From Mesostigma viride (Eukaryota > Streptophyta > Mesostigmatophyceae > Mesostigmatales > Mesostigmataceae): a stretch of 62,000 nucleotides of DNA. Below, piece by piece: positions 41,001 through 44,789 of the stretch. The position numbers and the translations under genes were made by a program. Position 1 is the stretch's first letter; every line of letters starts with the position of its first letter. The notes under the pieces were generated by a model. The model was not told the origin of the DNA. It saw only the letters and a program-made list of their open reading frames with translations, and ran no database searches. The DNA lies in assembly GCA_009746045.1 (NCBI GenBank), contig RPFO01000213.1:10567853-10629852 (forward strand), read 5' to 3'.

Positions 41001-42244
41001 CACATCAATTTCTTGCATCAATATGACTTTGTACCACCTTAGGCGTTTAGCACTGATTGCTAACATCAATACAACCTTCTTGCAGTGCCACCTGAAGCTT
41101 AATGTAGTACCATTCACTGCTTACATCAACATATGATGACATGTCTCCCCCCAACCCCGCGGCTGCCGTGTCCTCAAAGACCTTAAAGTTCTGCACGGAA
41201 AGGAGCCTTTGTTGGAAGTTTCATCCTTGCAAGTGACATTAAGCTTGCTGCTATGTATGCATGGTAGTATAACATCTTCATCTGGTCTGCGTGGCCTTTC
41301 CTCGTGCAACTGCAACCACAAAAGCTGCTTTTTGCAGATCCACTTGTCTGGATGGTATGGGCCAGCGCAAGCACACTCGCTACCTCTCTTTGATTTCCAA
41401 TTTCATATCATAGCCTCGCCACGTGGCTGGATTTCCCGTCTATGTTTTCCCTGGACTAAAAGATGTCTTCACACACCTCATTGCATGACACGCGGCATCG
41501 CCGCAGCCCTCCGGGTTTGACTGGCAGAAGACCATCGAGGACTGGGAAGACTTCCGCCGCTGGATGTTCCTGCCGGGCGGGCCCGGCATGAAGCCCGCCG
41601 AGTCATGGGAGTCGTGGTGGGAGTCGCAGCAGGACCACATGTGGTTCACCGGGTTCAAGGGTCGACTGGTCGAGTTCCTCATCTCCCTCCGCTGGTTCTT
41701 CTTCCACTACGGCATCAGCTACGCGCTCCCCTGGAACAGCACGCAGGGGAGCATCCGCGTGTACATCGTCTCCTGGATCGCGATCGGGGTCATCATCGGC
41801 GTTCTGATCATAAACCGTGTCCTCGTGAGCCTCATGGGCGTCCGCCTCCGGCCGCTGTACCGCGTCGGGCGGTTCCTGTTCTTCGTCTCGGGAATCGGCG
41901 CGCTCGTGGCCCTTTTGATCACGAACCAGATCCGGTGGGGCGACATCGGAAGCGTGATCTTCTCCTTCATCACCACCACGTGGGGCGGCATCCAGATGGG
42001 CATCATCTTCCGGCCCATCCTGGAGGTCGCCTGCCCGCCAGCGTGGCGCTTTACCGTGGAGCTCGCGCGGTACTTCGACCTGGGCATGGGCGTCGCGCTG
42101 TTTATTCCCATCGCCTTTCTCGCCTGGTTCCCCTTTGTGAGCGAGTTCCAGACGCGGGCGCTGTTCAACCAGGCGTTCAGCAGGGGGCTGGAGATCTCCA
42201 AGTTGCTCACGGGCCGCAGCCGCCCGAAGGACAAGAAGGCCTGA
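1946..42244 (+). CDS. Callose synthase (1,3-beta-glucan synthase, CalS/GSL family), 5'-truncated by the window, 20 exons
   Basis: Membrane glycosyltransferase of family GT48 that polymerises UDP-glucose into 1,3-beta-glucan (callose) at the plasma membrane or cell plate. Exons: 1946-2067, 2993-3821, 4765-4953, 5642-5800, 6429-6630, 7302-7440, 8119-8326, 9560-9612, 10147-10207, 11314-11442, 12169-12255, 14313-14392, 15579-15654, 32217-32302, 32687-32771, 33181-33347, 35387-35513, 36607-38456, 39422-40345, 41507-42244. Every junction is GT-AG and the phases chain without conflict. The order matches plant CalS: Vta1-like end, FKS1 domain, N-terminal membrane block, large cytosolic glucan synthase domain, C-terminal membrane block. 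About 2,103 residues are visible, already longer than whole plant CalS proteins (about 1,900-1,950 aa), because of insertions in exons 5 and 18. The start codon is upstream. One base appears to be missing at the 37581-37589 G run. The family call is very secure; the subfamily is not assignable. Confidence 0.96.
2203..2317. repeat. 36-bp minisatellite, 3 copies (CalS intron 1)
   Basis: Three near-identical units containing CTATCGATGACTTCATTCTG. The rest of the intron (2068-2992) shows nothing I recognise except a GT/T-rich stretch near 2785-2860. Confidence 0.9.
2993..3821 (+). CDS. CalS exon 2 (FKS1 domain)
   Basis: Encodes residues of the FKS1 domain. Seen are FNIVPLH, DVFDWAASIFGFQPGNVDNQ, NYRSWLRYLGKKEAY and LIWGEAANVRFLPECLCYIF, all signature blocks of plant-type callose synthases. 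The acceptor is GGCCAG and the donor GCG|GTGAGA (phase 0). Domain role (known of the family): cytosolic N-terminal domain thought to bind regulators such as small GTPases and UGT1. Confidence 0.96.
3828..4150. repeat. Pyrimidine-rich CCCTTTGTTTT satellite (CalS intron 2)
   Basis: Irregular tandem copies of CCCTTTGTTTTC and CCCTCTTGTCCC-type units starting right after the exon 2 donor. Open frames here (Phe/Leu/Ser/Pro-rich) are repeat artefacts. Confidence 0.92.
4372..4530. repeat. About 28-bp minisatellite with TGTCCGGCCCTCTGGCCTA core (CalS intron 2)
   Basis: Five to six degenerate copies of a unit with core GTGTCCGGCCCTCTGGCCTA, followed by two diverged copies of a segment GCGCACACCATGTGC / GCGCACAACCTGTAC (4586 and 4667). 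Confidence 0.8.
4765..4953 (+). CDS. CalS exon 3 (end of FKS1 domain)
   Basis: 63 codons, phase 0 at both ends. It contains WRNYDDMNEFFW, DCFKLKWPWRTDANYF and PLLRHKPTQQ, matching the conserved NYDD(L)NE(Y)FW motif of callose synthases. Donor CAG|GTACTC. The last 22 nt plus the donor are re-duplicated in the following intron. Confidence 0.95.
4985..5410. repeat. Tandem decayed copies of the exon 3 donor region (CalS intron 3)
   Basis: The junction GCGCCACAAGCCCACGCAGC + AG|GTACT (4932-4960) recurs as GCGCCACAAGCTCACACAGC + AG|GTACTT at 5159-5185. More diverged copies lie at 5011-5042 and 5083-5110. Surrounding ATGCGCT(T/G)A..TT segments repeat too, so the unit is about 150 bp. Confidence 0.85.
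5642..5800 (+). CDS. CalS exon 4 (first membrane segment)
   Basis: 53 codons, phase 0. EKRSWLMLIRAFDRFVALLV aligns with the EHRTFLHLYHSFHRLW-type entry into the first transmembrane helix of plant enzymes. The acceptor lies directly behind an unusually pure poly-C tract (about 5609-5627). Donor CAG|GTGGGC. Confidence 0.93.
5801..6428. other. CalS intron 4
   Basis: After the donor it contains short repeated TGTGGCTGGGCAG / TTTGGTTGGGCAG units (5845-5910). The remainder shows no recognisable gene or repeat. Confidence 0.7.
6429..6630 (+). CDS. CalS exon 5 with inserted EF-hand-like loop
   Basis: Starts GLVIVALS (end of transmembrane helix 1) and ends in a second hydrophobic helix (LGTCVITYAVLSGLQ). 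Between them is DRDGDEVISEAE at residues about 452-463 of the window model. This has Asp at 1, 3 and 5, Ile at 8 and Glu at 12, flanked by Phe before and a helix HQEWL after. That is an EF-hand calcium-loop pattern with Glu instead of Gly at position 6. Plant CalS proteins have only a short linker here as far as I recall. Exon ends in phase 1; donor AAG|GTGGGA. Confidence 0.9.
6900..7195. repeat. AT-rich TATAATGTAGTAT(C/T)TAT minisatellite (CalS intron 5)
   Basis: About 15 degenerate copies of an 18-19 bp unit with core TATAATGTAGTAT. It is strikingly AT-rich next to GC-rich exons. It lies downstream of the duplicated exon 5 donor. Confidence 0.92.
7302..7440 (+). CDS. CalS exon 6 (membrane segments)
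   Basis: Encodes LIDIYANLEIIPRFIQTW and a hydrophobic segment HAGWSFVLIWFY. It corresponds to the LDV..W...RSM / AAWVIILPVTYAYTW region of plant CalS. Acceptor CACGCAG, donor CAT|GTGCGT, phases 1 to 2. Confidence 0.9.
7552..7618. repeat. 25-bp repeat, about 2.5 copies (CalS intron 6)
   Basis: Direct copies containing AGGATGCCATGTATAATTTT followed by CATAC. The rest of the intron carries C-rich tracts and the decayed exon 7 acceptor copies. Confidence 0.85.
7725..8010. repeat. Three decayed copies of the exon 7 acceptor region (CalS intron 6)
   Basis: The real junction CTCCAG|CGACATGATGCACA (8113) is echoed at 7725-7757 (TGCAGCGATGTGATGCACAA), 7877-7900 (CCTCCAAGTGGTACAAGATG) and 7979-8009 (CTCCAGCGGCACGATGCACA). 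All are in the same orientation and upstream of the functional acceptor. Confidence 0.8.
8119..8326 (+). CDS. CalS exon 7 (membrane segment)
   Basis: Starts at TCCAG|CGACATG and encodes DMMHKTHLSQGGVYHHDTL followed by a hydrophobic helix LCALYVVPPVALALLRSF. It corresponds to the YLSPN-type hydrophobic segment before the SN(W)R motif. Donor CGG|GTGAGT, leaving phase 0. Three decayed copies of its 5' end lie upstream in the intron. Confidence 0.9.
8327..9559. other. CalS intron 7, no gene recognised
   Basis: 1.2 kb. Contains a short region rich in CAACAAGGC / CCAACAAG motifs (8838-8970). I see nothing else of known type and no codon bias supporting an exon. Confidence 0.65.
9560..9612 (+). CDS. 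CalS exon 8 (micro-exon)
   Basis: 53 nt encoding SREYVARTMGEPFGVVL, which matches PRLYVGRGMHE..F of plant CalS just before the next membrane helix. Acceptor CGCGCAG, donor CTT|GTAAGT, phase 0 to 2. Found by continuity with exons 7 and 9. Confidence 0.9.
10147..10207 (+). CDS. CalS exon 9 (membrane helix)
   Basis: 61 nt encoding YSIFWVILLACKLTTSYYLQ, the counterpart of the YT.FWV.LL..KLAFSYY helix of plant callose synthases. Acceptor ATCAG, donor CAG|GTACCG. Phase 2 to 0. Confidence 0.93.
10208..11313. other. CalS intron 9, C/T-rich, no gene recognised
   Basis: 1.1 kb. Includes a short ACTTGAACTTGAACTTGCAC tract near 10440 and long C/T-rich stretches (10800-11310) that give Pro/Ser/Leu-rich spurious frames. 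No exon is needed here because exons 9 and 10 join in phase. Confidence 0.7.
11314..11442 (+). CDS. CalS exon 10
   Basis: 43 codons: IQPLTWPTRQVWGFC, then INLAFVLSMWLPTGL. It matches the I+PLV.PTK...  / NNIGVVIALWAPI.LVYF block. Phase 0 at both ends; donor CTG|GTGGGT, whose neighbourhood is repeated 84 bp downstream. Confidence 0.94.
12032..12083 (+). pseudogene. Pseudo-exon: decayed duplicate of the exon 11 5' end
   Basis: CTCACCCCCCAGGTGCTTAT here matches CTCACCCCCCAGGTGTTTAT at the real acceptor 118 bp downstream, and the similarity continues for about 45 bp. TGG (Trp) in the real exon is TGA in the copy, so the copy would stop translation. Confidence 0.88.
12169..12255 (+). CDS. CalS exon 11
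   Basis: 29 codons: VFILDTFIWYTVLSTMVGAA, matching VYFMDTQIWYAIFSTIFGG of plant CalS, ending KWRMGE. Acceptor CCCCCCAG, donor GAG|GTGAGC. An upstream copy of its first part (12032-12078) carries an in-frame TGA and is not used. Confidence 0.95.
12862..14300. repeat. Pyrimidine satellite, 12-bp then 9-bp units (CalS intron 11)
   Basis: Blocks of TTCCTCTCTCTC, TTCCTCCCTCTC and TTCCTCTCGCTC (12 bp) up to about 13675, then a 9-bp TTCCCCTCC block to about 14150, then TTTATTACCCC units. It is strongly strand-asymmetric (all pyrimidine on +) and could form triplex or H-DNA. Very long Pro/Ser/Leu open frames here are artefacts. Confidence 0.97.
14313..14392 (+). CDS. CalS exon 12
   Basis: Encodes IHNFSDLRDRFEALPRTFCN then SLLPKKT, the counterpart of the IRTLGMLRSRFQSLPGAFN motif. 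It lies just after the 1.3-kb pyrimidine satellite in intron 11. Phase 0 to 2; donor GAC|GTGAGT. Confidence 0.95.
14553..14800. repeat. 28-bp minisatellite (CalS intron 12)
   Basis: About nine copies of AAGTGCTGGTAGCATAGAGC + ACGATGC(T/C), some with small insertions, preceded by GTGGTATAGGAG repeats (14480-14520). Confidence 0.93.
15150..15415. repeat. 30-bp minisatellite (CalS intron 12)
   Basis: Nine copies of a unit containing CCTTCCTCCCTAGCAACATA + GAG(A/G)CT. It is distinct in sequence from the 42-bp array that follows. Confidence 0.93.
15579..15654 (+). CDS. CalS exon 13 (source of the 42-bp array)
   Basis: Encodes PLINRMRPSNELLSN and SKAVDSKHRV after acceptor ACGCAG; 76 nt, phase 2 to 0. 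The donor is CGCGTG|GTAGGG at 15655, the first of about 365 identical donor contexts. It occupies the weakly conserved linker before the (R)FAQ.WN block. If a later donor were used, the protein would gain multiples of 14 residues. Confidence 0.85.
15622..30952 (+). repeat. 42-bp exon-intron junction satellite, about 365 tandem copies (CalS exon 13 / intron 13)
   Basis: The unit equals the last 33 nt of exon 13 plus the first 9 nt of intron 13 (first unit 15622-15663); the exonic part ends CGCGTG and the intronic part is GTAGGGTG(T/C). The plus strand keeps one frame open, the same frame as exon 13, giving a 14-residue repeat SKAVDSKHRVVGCN. All three minus-strand frames are open for more than 15 kb because the unit is a multiple of 3 and lacks stops. 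Variants: a 42-bp form with GTGTAAAAGC and a 41-bp form with GTGTAAAGC. Both occur only before about 19760 and after about 28310; the core appears invariant. Confidence 0.98.
31001..31085 (+). repeat. Diverged exon 13-like segment closing the 42-bp array
   Basis: GAGCTGCTGTCC at 31001-31012 is identical to exon 13 at 15610-15621 and is followed by GACAGCATGACTATGGACCG-type units that resemble AACAGCAAGGCCGTGGACAG. The array is therefore bracketed by two exon 13-related sequences. The rest of intron 13 up to 32216 has poly-C/T tracts and no recognised gene. Confidence 0.7.
32005..32215 (+). repeat. Tandem 98-bp duplication of the exon 14 acceptor region
   Basis: Two almost identical units (about 32015-32112 and 32113-32210) each carry a poly-C tract, CAGGATGCGCTGCTGTTGCT and a TTCTCTCACCTTCCATCTGG stretch. 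Each CAGGATGCGCTGCTG resembles the true acceptor CAGGACCCGCTCCTG at 32214-32228, giving three successive acceptors. Confidence 0.88.
32217..32302 (+). CDS. CalS exon 14
   Basis: Encodes VFAQLWNEFIDSMREEDLLS, matching RFAQ(M/L)WN.II.SFREEDLIS. It follows acceptor CCCCAG and joins exon 13 in phase 0, which supports skipping the whole 15-kb array. Donor CAA|GTGGGT, phase 2. Confidence 0.95.
32384..32414 (+). repeat. Decayed copy of the exon 14 donor region (CalS intron 14)
   Basis: GAGGCGGACATGCTGCGCAA + GGAGTGGGTGG resembles the true exon 14 end GAGGAGGACCTGCTGAGCAA + CAAGTGGGTGG (32280-32310), with about six mismatches in 31 positions. Confidence 0.75.
32687..32771 (+). CDS. CalS exon 15
   Basis: Encodes EAFALCFPLSSVGKLSTVQW then PIFLLAGQ, corresponding to (S)D..LIQWPPFLLASK of plant CalS. 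Acceptor TGCCAG, donor CAG|GTGAGG, phase 2 to 0. Confidence 0.93.
32933..33060 (+). repeat. Two decayed copies of the exon 15 donor region (CalS intron 15)
   Basis: True junction: CTTCCTGCTGGCGGGCCAGG + TGAGG. Copies: CTTTCTGCTGGTGGGCCAGG (33036-33055) and TCGGTGGTGGGCCATGTGAG (32935-32954). A flanking GACG(C/T)GCGGCG.TTTCAGCAGGC segment is also repeated (32789 and 32878). Confidence 0.8.
33181..33347 (+). CDS. CalS exon 16
   Basis: Encodes FHRGIDLAAKHSDRAWG, YMKAAMLEVFECTFNILEAI and ILPGTSEIL. It aligns with the IALDMA / YM.CAV.ECYESF region. Acceptor ATGCCAG, donor CCT|GTGAGT, phase 0 to 2. Confidence 0.92.
33348..35386. other. CalS intron 16, 2 kb, no gene recognised
   Basis: Contains AT-rich unique-looking sequence, a CCAGC-rich patch (34640-34740) and the GTGTGC satellite near its end. 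No coding segment is needed here because exons 16 and 17 join in phase 2. Confidence 0.7.
35030..35248. repeat. GTGTGC hexanucleotide satellite (CalS intron 16)
   Basis: About 33 nearly perfect GTGTGC copies, an alternating purine-pyrimidine tract that could adopt Z-DNA. It is followed within about 140 bp by the exon 17 acceptor. Confidence 0.97.
35387..35513 (+). CDS. CalS exon 17
   Basis: Encodes YIKAIRDAVVSSSTK and FQLYNLPKLQAKLLSFLSTL, the counterpart of the ..EV(D)..I.......F.MSALP.L..KFV.L region. Phase 2 to 0; donor CTG|GTGCGT. Confidence 0.92.
35581..35750 (+). repeat. Decayed copies of the exon 17 donor region (CalS intron 17)
   Basis: True end: GGCCAAGCTGCTCTCCTTCC + TGTCCACGCTGGTGC. 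Copy at 35586-35620: GGCCAAGCAGCTCCCCTTCC + TGTCCACGCTGATGC. Shorter traces are CTGCAGGCCAAGG (35669) and CCCTTCCTGGCCAC (35727). Confidence 0.85.
35765..35955. repeat. About 60-bp repeat, 3 copies (CalS intron 17)
   Basis: Units share CACCCTCGCATCACGACCCC + TGATGCCACC and GCTTCCAGTCACTGGGG. Confidence 0.88.
36272..36412. repeat. 26-bp minisatellite, about 5 copies (CalS intron 17)
   Basis: Tandem TTCCCCTGGCCCTCTACAAA + TGCCCTA units; degenerate relatives extend upstream to about 36130 (CCCTCAACAAGTGCT). Confidence 0.92.
36607..38456 (+). CDS. CalS exon 18 (glucan synthase catalytic domain, part 1), with an apparent 1-nt frameshift
   Basis: Carries RRLMFFTNSLFMDMP, LSVLTPYYNEIVIYSK, KENEDGVSTIYYLQ, LWASYRGQTLARTVRGMMYH, FLYVVTAQIYGIQKGSKDQR, LRVAYIDEV, LPGPAKLGEGKPENQNHAII, TIDMNQDHYLEE and LREHVFTGSVSSLA-type blocks (here IREHVFTGSVSSLA). 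All are hallmark motifs of GT48. The frame that is open up to about 37580 runs to a stop at 37669. The family frame resumes in another register around the 9-G run at 37581-37589. Adding one base there restores the frame through to the phase-0 donor CAG|GTAAGG. Two Ala/Pro/Gly- and Asn-Pro-rich insertions (about 37390-37620 and 37880-38095) lengthen cytosolic loops. Confidence 0.95.
38843..38995. repeat. CCCT then CCCA tetranucleotide satellite (CalS intron 18)
   Basis: CCCT/CCCT repeats to about 38877, then CACC(CACC) repeats to about 38992. The minus-strand GGGT frames (Gly/Trp/Val-rich) are artefacts. Confidence 0.95.
39422..40345 (+). CDS. CalS exon 19 (catalytic domain, part 2, and membrane block)
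   Basis: 308 codons, phase 0. It holds ETSFVTIGQR, RMHYGHPDMFDRVW, TRGGVSKASHCINLSEDIYG, VTHHEYIQCGKGRDVGLNQI, FEAKISSGNGEQILSRDV and RFYSRSHFVKAYEF, near-identical to plant callose synthases. Between and after these are several transmembrane helices. Acceptor CCCGCAG, donor AAT|GTGAGT. Confidence 0.97.
40473..40512 (+). repeat. Decayed copy of the exon 19 donor region (CalS intron 19)
   Basis: CCGCTCCTGTTCAACGTGAG + TCAAGTCGGCCC matches the true exon end CCGTTCCTGTTCAATGTGAG + TCGACTCAGCCC (40331-40362), including a usable GTGAGT. The remaining 1 kb of the intron shows no recognised feature. Confidence 0.85.
41507..42244 (+). CDS. CalS exon 20 (C-terminal membrane block and stop)
   Basis: Starts PSGFDWQKTIEDWEDFRRWM, then ESWESWWESQQDHMWFTGF, several transmembrane helices, and FLAWFPFVSEFQTRALFNQ and FSRGLEISKLLTG near the end. 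These match the C-terminal hallmark FVSEFQTR.LFNQAFSRGL. Stop codon TGA at 42242-42244. Confidence 0.97.
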   Translation, partial: PSGFDWQKTIEDWEDFRRWMFLPGGPGMKPAESWESWWESQQDHMWFTGFKGRLVEFLISLRWFFFHYGISYALPWNSTQGSIRVYIVSWIAIGVIIGVLIINRVLVSLMGVRLRPLYRVGRFLFFVSGIGALVALLITNQIRWGDIGSVIFSFITTTWGGIQMGIIFRPILEVACPPAWRFTVELARYFDLGMGVALFIPIAFLAWFPFVSEFQTRALFNQAFSRGLEISKLLTGRSRPKDKKA

Positions 42245-43850
42245 GGAAAGAAGGACTTTGAATGCCAAGCCCGAGGAATAAGAGGCCTGAGAGGAAAGAC
42301 TGGAGTCGTAAAAGGCCTGAGAGCCTTCTTGTCCTGCGCTCCAGGTTGCTGCACGACCTGAGAGTGAAGACTGCGATCCTCGAGGGCGAGAAGACCTGGG
42401 CGTGCCAGGTTGTGTCAACTGAGAGCCGGTTTCGTTTGGGAAGCGAATGCTCTCACCTGAGGATCGCTTCACGCTGCTACTGCTTTCGCAGGACAACTGC
42501 TTTTGCAAGAGCCTTACGGGCCTGTTCTGGAAAGGAGAGGCTTTTCTTCATATAGACGAAATACGGGTGTCGTTGTCTAAACAACGCTTCTTGGGGGGGT
42601 CTTTTGATCTGTTTAAACATCGTCGCGACTATTCGTGACGGTAATTCATTGTTTTTACCTAGCCGCCTGAGAGGTGGTAGCCATGGACGTGCGTGGGACT
42701 GCGTGCCAGGATTGATGGCACTTGGCTGCGGTGAAACATTGGGCTCCAGGAGGCGCCACGTCCCAGGCTTCCATGCAAACACTGGCCCTTATCTTCACGT
42801 TTTGCATGGAAGCCTGGGAGGCGGCGCCTCCTGGAACATTTGCATAGACAGCCGGCTGCTTGGCATCTCAATGTTTTATGGTCATCTGGCGTTTCATGGA
42901 GCAAGCGTCACGGACGTGGAAGTTCTCTGGACAAGGCCTTTTTGCAGTGCACCCATTTATTTCGAGGGGAGGGGTACTCTTCCTGGTAGTTGGGGGGTTA
43001 TTTCAGGGCCGAGATGGACGTCGGTGGAAGGCAAAATGTGTCCATGTTTAAACGTGACACGATGTCAGGTAGCCTGCCGTTCATGGTGCATTTCTGTGGC
43101 ATTCCCATGGTAAGTTATAGGGATATTTGGGTGAGAGAGGAAATAGTGTCAGCACGCCATAGCAAACCAGTGTGAGAGATTCCTGGTTTGTGTGTCATAA
43201 ATTAATTAAAATTAATTAATTAAACATACACTTTCGTTGGGGAGTCACGGAGCACAATAATACAGAGTTTAAGTGCTTTTCATTGCTGTATGTTGCACAC
43301 TGGGATCGAAGGGGGCAGAGACATGCACCCGTCTTCCCTCATGCCCGGAGGCAAGCCACAGCTGCTATCTAAATAATACTCACGGGGAGAGTCTGGCATA
43401 ACTATGGGTGGACTAATGCTGAAATGTGCGTGGGTGACATGGCGGGGGCAGTTGTCTGGCAAAAGGTACTATTCGTCACCAGGAATTCGCGTGCTGTCAC
43501 CCATGTGTCATATTGAGTTATACACCCACAGCGATGGTGATCACCACTAGACACTCCCGGCCAGTTAGGCTCGAATCACACGCTCTGATCACGCAAGATG
43601 TTTCCTGCCCCACTATCAACGACATCTAGTCACTCTTAAATTAAAGTTGGCAAGCCATGATTTCAACGAACAAGCTACACATTTTCATCTCCATTCATAT
43701 CCATCGCTCTGAACGACTCAAAAACACGGATAAGATAACGGCAGGCTCGAGCTACCACGGTCCGGATTCTCCAGATTTCTGGCCTGTGCTGGTTGTCTCA
43801 TATTGATATGTCCACAGTATGCTTGCCGTGCATGCATCTGCCGCGGACGG
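42245..43850. other. 3' flank of callose synthase / intergenic
   Basis: The first about 90 bp repeats the stop-codon context (AAGGCCTGAG at 42238, 42284-42293 as GAGGCCTGAG, and 42310). No convincing polyadenylation signal was identified. A long hairpin follows at 42746-42835, then AT-rich ATTAATTAATTAA tracts near 43200-43225. No gene recognised. Confidence 0.6.
42746..42835. repeat. 35-bp near-perfect inverted repeat (hairpin, 21-nt loop)
   Basis: Left arm 42746-42779 starts TCCAGGAGGCGCC and contains TCCCAGGCTTCCATGCAAA. Right arm 42801-42835 starts TTTGCATGGAAGCCTGGGA and ends GGCGCCTCCTGGA. The arms pair fully apart from a central three-base mismatch (ACG against GGC). It could be a foldback element, a small-RNA precursor or a transposon remnant. 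Confidence 0.9.
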
Positions 43851-43856
43851 ACAATC

Positions 43857-44395
43857 GAACGCACGAACGAACGAACGAACGAACGAACGAACGAACGAAC
43901 GAACGAACGAACGAACGAACGAACGAACGAACGAACGAACGAACGAACGAACGAACGAACGAACGAACGAACGGACGGACGGACGGACGGACGGACGGAC
44001 GGACGGACGGACGGACGGACGGACGGACGGACGGACGGACGGACGGACGGACGGACGGACGGACGGACGGACGGACGGACGGACGGACGGACGGACGGAC
44101 GGACGGACGGACGGACGGACGGACGGACGGACGGACGGACGGACGGACGGACGGACGGACGGACGGACGGACGGACGGACGGACGGACGGACGGACGGAC
44201 GGACGGACGGACGGACGACCGACCGACGTGACCGACTGACCGACCGACCGACCGACCGACCGACCGACCAAACGACCGACAGACCAAACGACCAAACGAC
44301 CAAACGACCGACCGACCGACCGACCGACCAACCAAACGACCGACCGACCGAACGACCGACCGACCGACCGACCGAACGAACGAACGAACAACTGA
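43857..44395. repeat. Compound tetranucleotide satellite GAAC, GGAC, GACC
   Basis: GAAC units to about 43972, GGAC units to about 44217, then mixed GACC/AAAC units to about 44393. It lies between the two convergent genes. Arg/Thr/Asp and Val/Arg/Pro/Ser frames here are artefacts. Confidence 0.97.
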
Positions 44396-44789
44396 ATCTG
44401 AAGTCTTGTGTATTTTCCATTTTCCACCATTGGTTTGCCCATAGCATCATCGATCAGTGCCACATGCCACAGTTACAGGTTTTAGTATGTTTGTTGACGC
44501 CTTAGGTCCTTGCGCAAAAAAATAATTGTCTTCGTGCCTCTGCGTCAACAATGGTGACCTCTCACCTCGGTGTTGCGTCAAAATTGAGATTGCTGGATTC
44601 TGGCTGTCTCAATGATACTGTTCTGGCCAGAAACATACTACTACATTTTTAGAGACAACCCAATCTACTTTGTGGGAAGAGGATGTCGATCCCAGGTGCC
44701 TCGGTACCGAGTCGACTGAGCATCTGTCTTCAAATCGGCATCAACATGTTGGGTCTTTTGACTTAGATATGCGCCTTTTTCAGGGGTTT

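Noticed and set aside
41603-42508. 301-codon minus-strand frame opposite callose synthase exon 20
   Set aside because: Antisense shadow of a GC-rich coding exon; composition (Arg/Asp/Glu/Gln-rich) is typical of antisense frames.
43718-44505. Arg-Pro-Ser-Val and Thr-Asp-Gly-Arg repeat proteins on both strands
   Set aside because: Frames through a tetranucleotide satellite between two genes, with no splice or codon-bias support.
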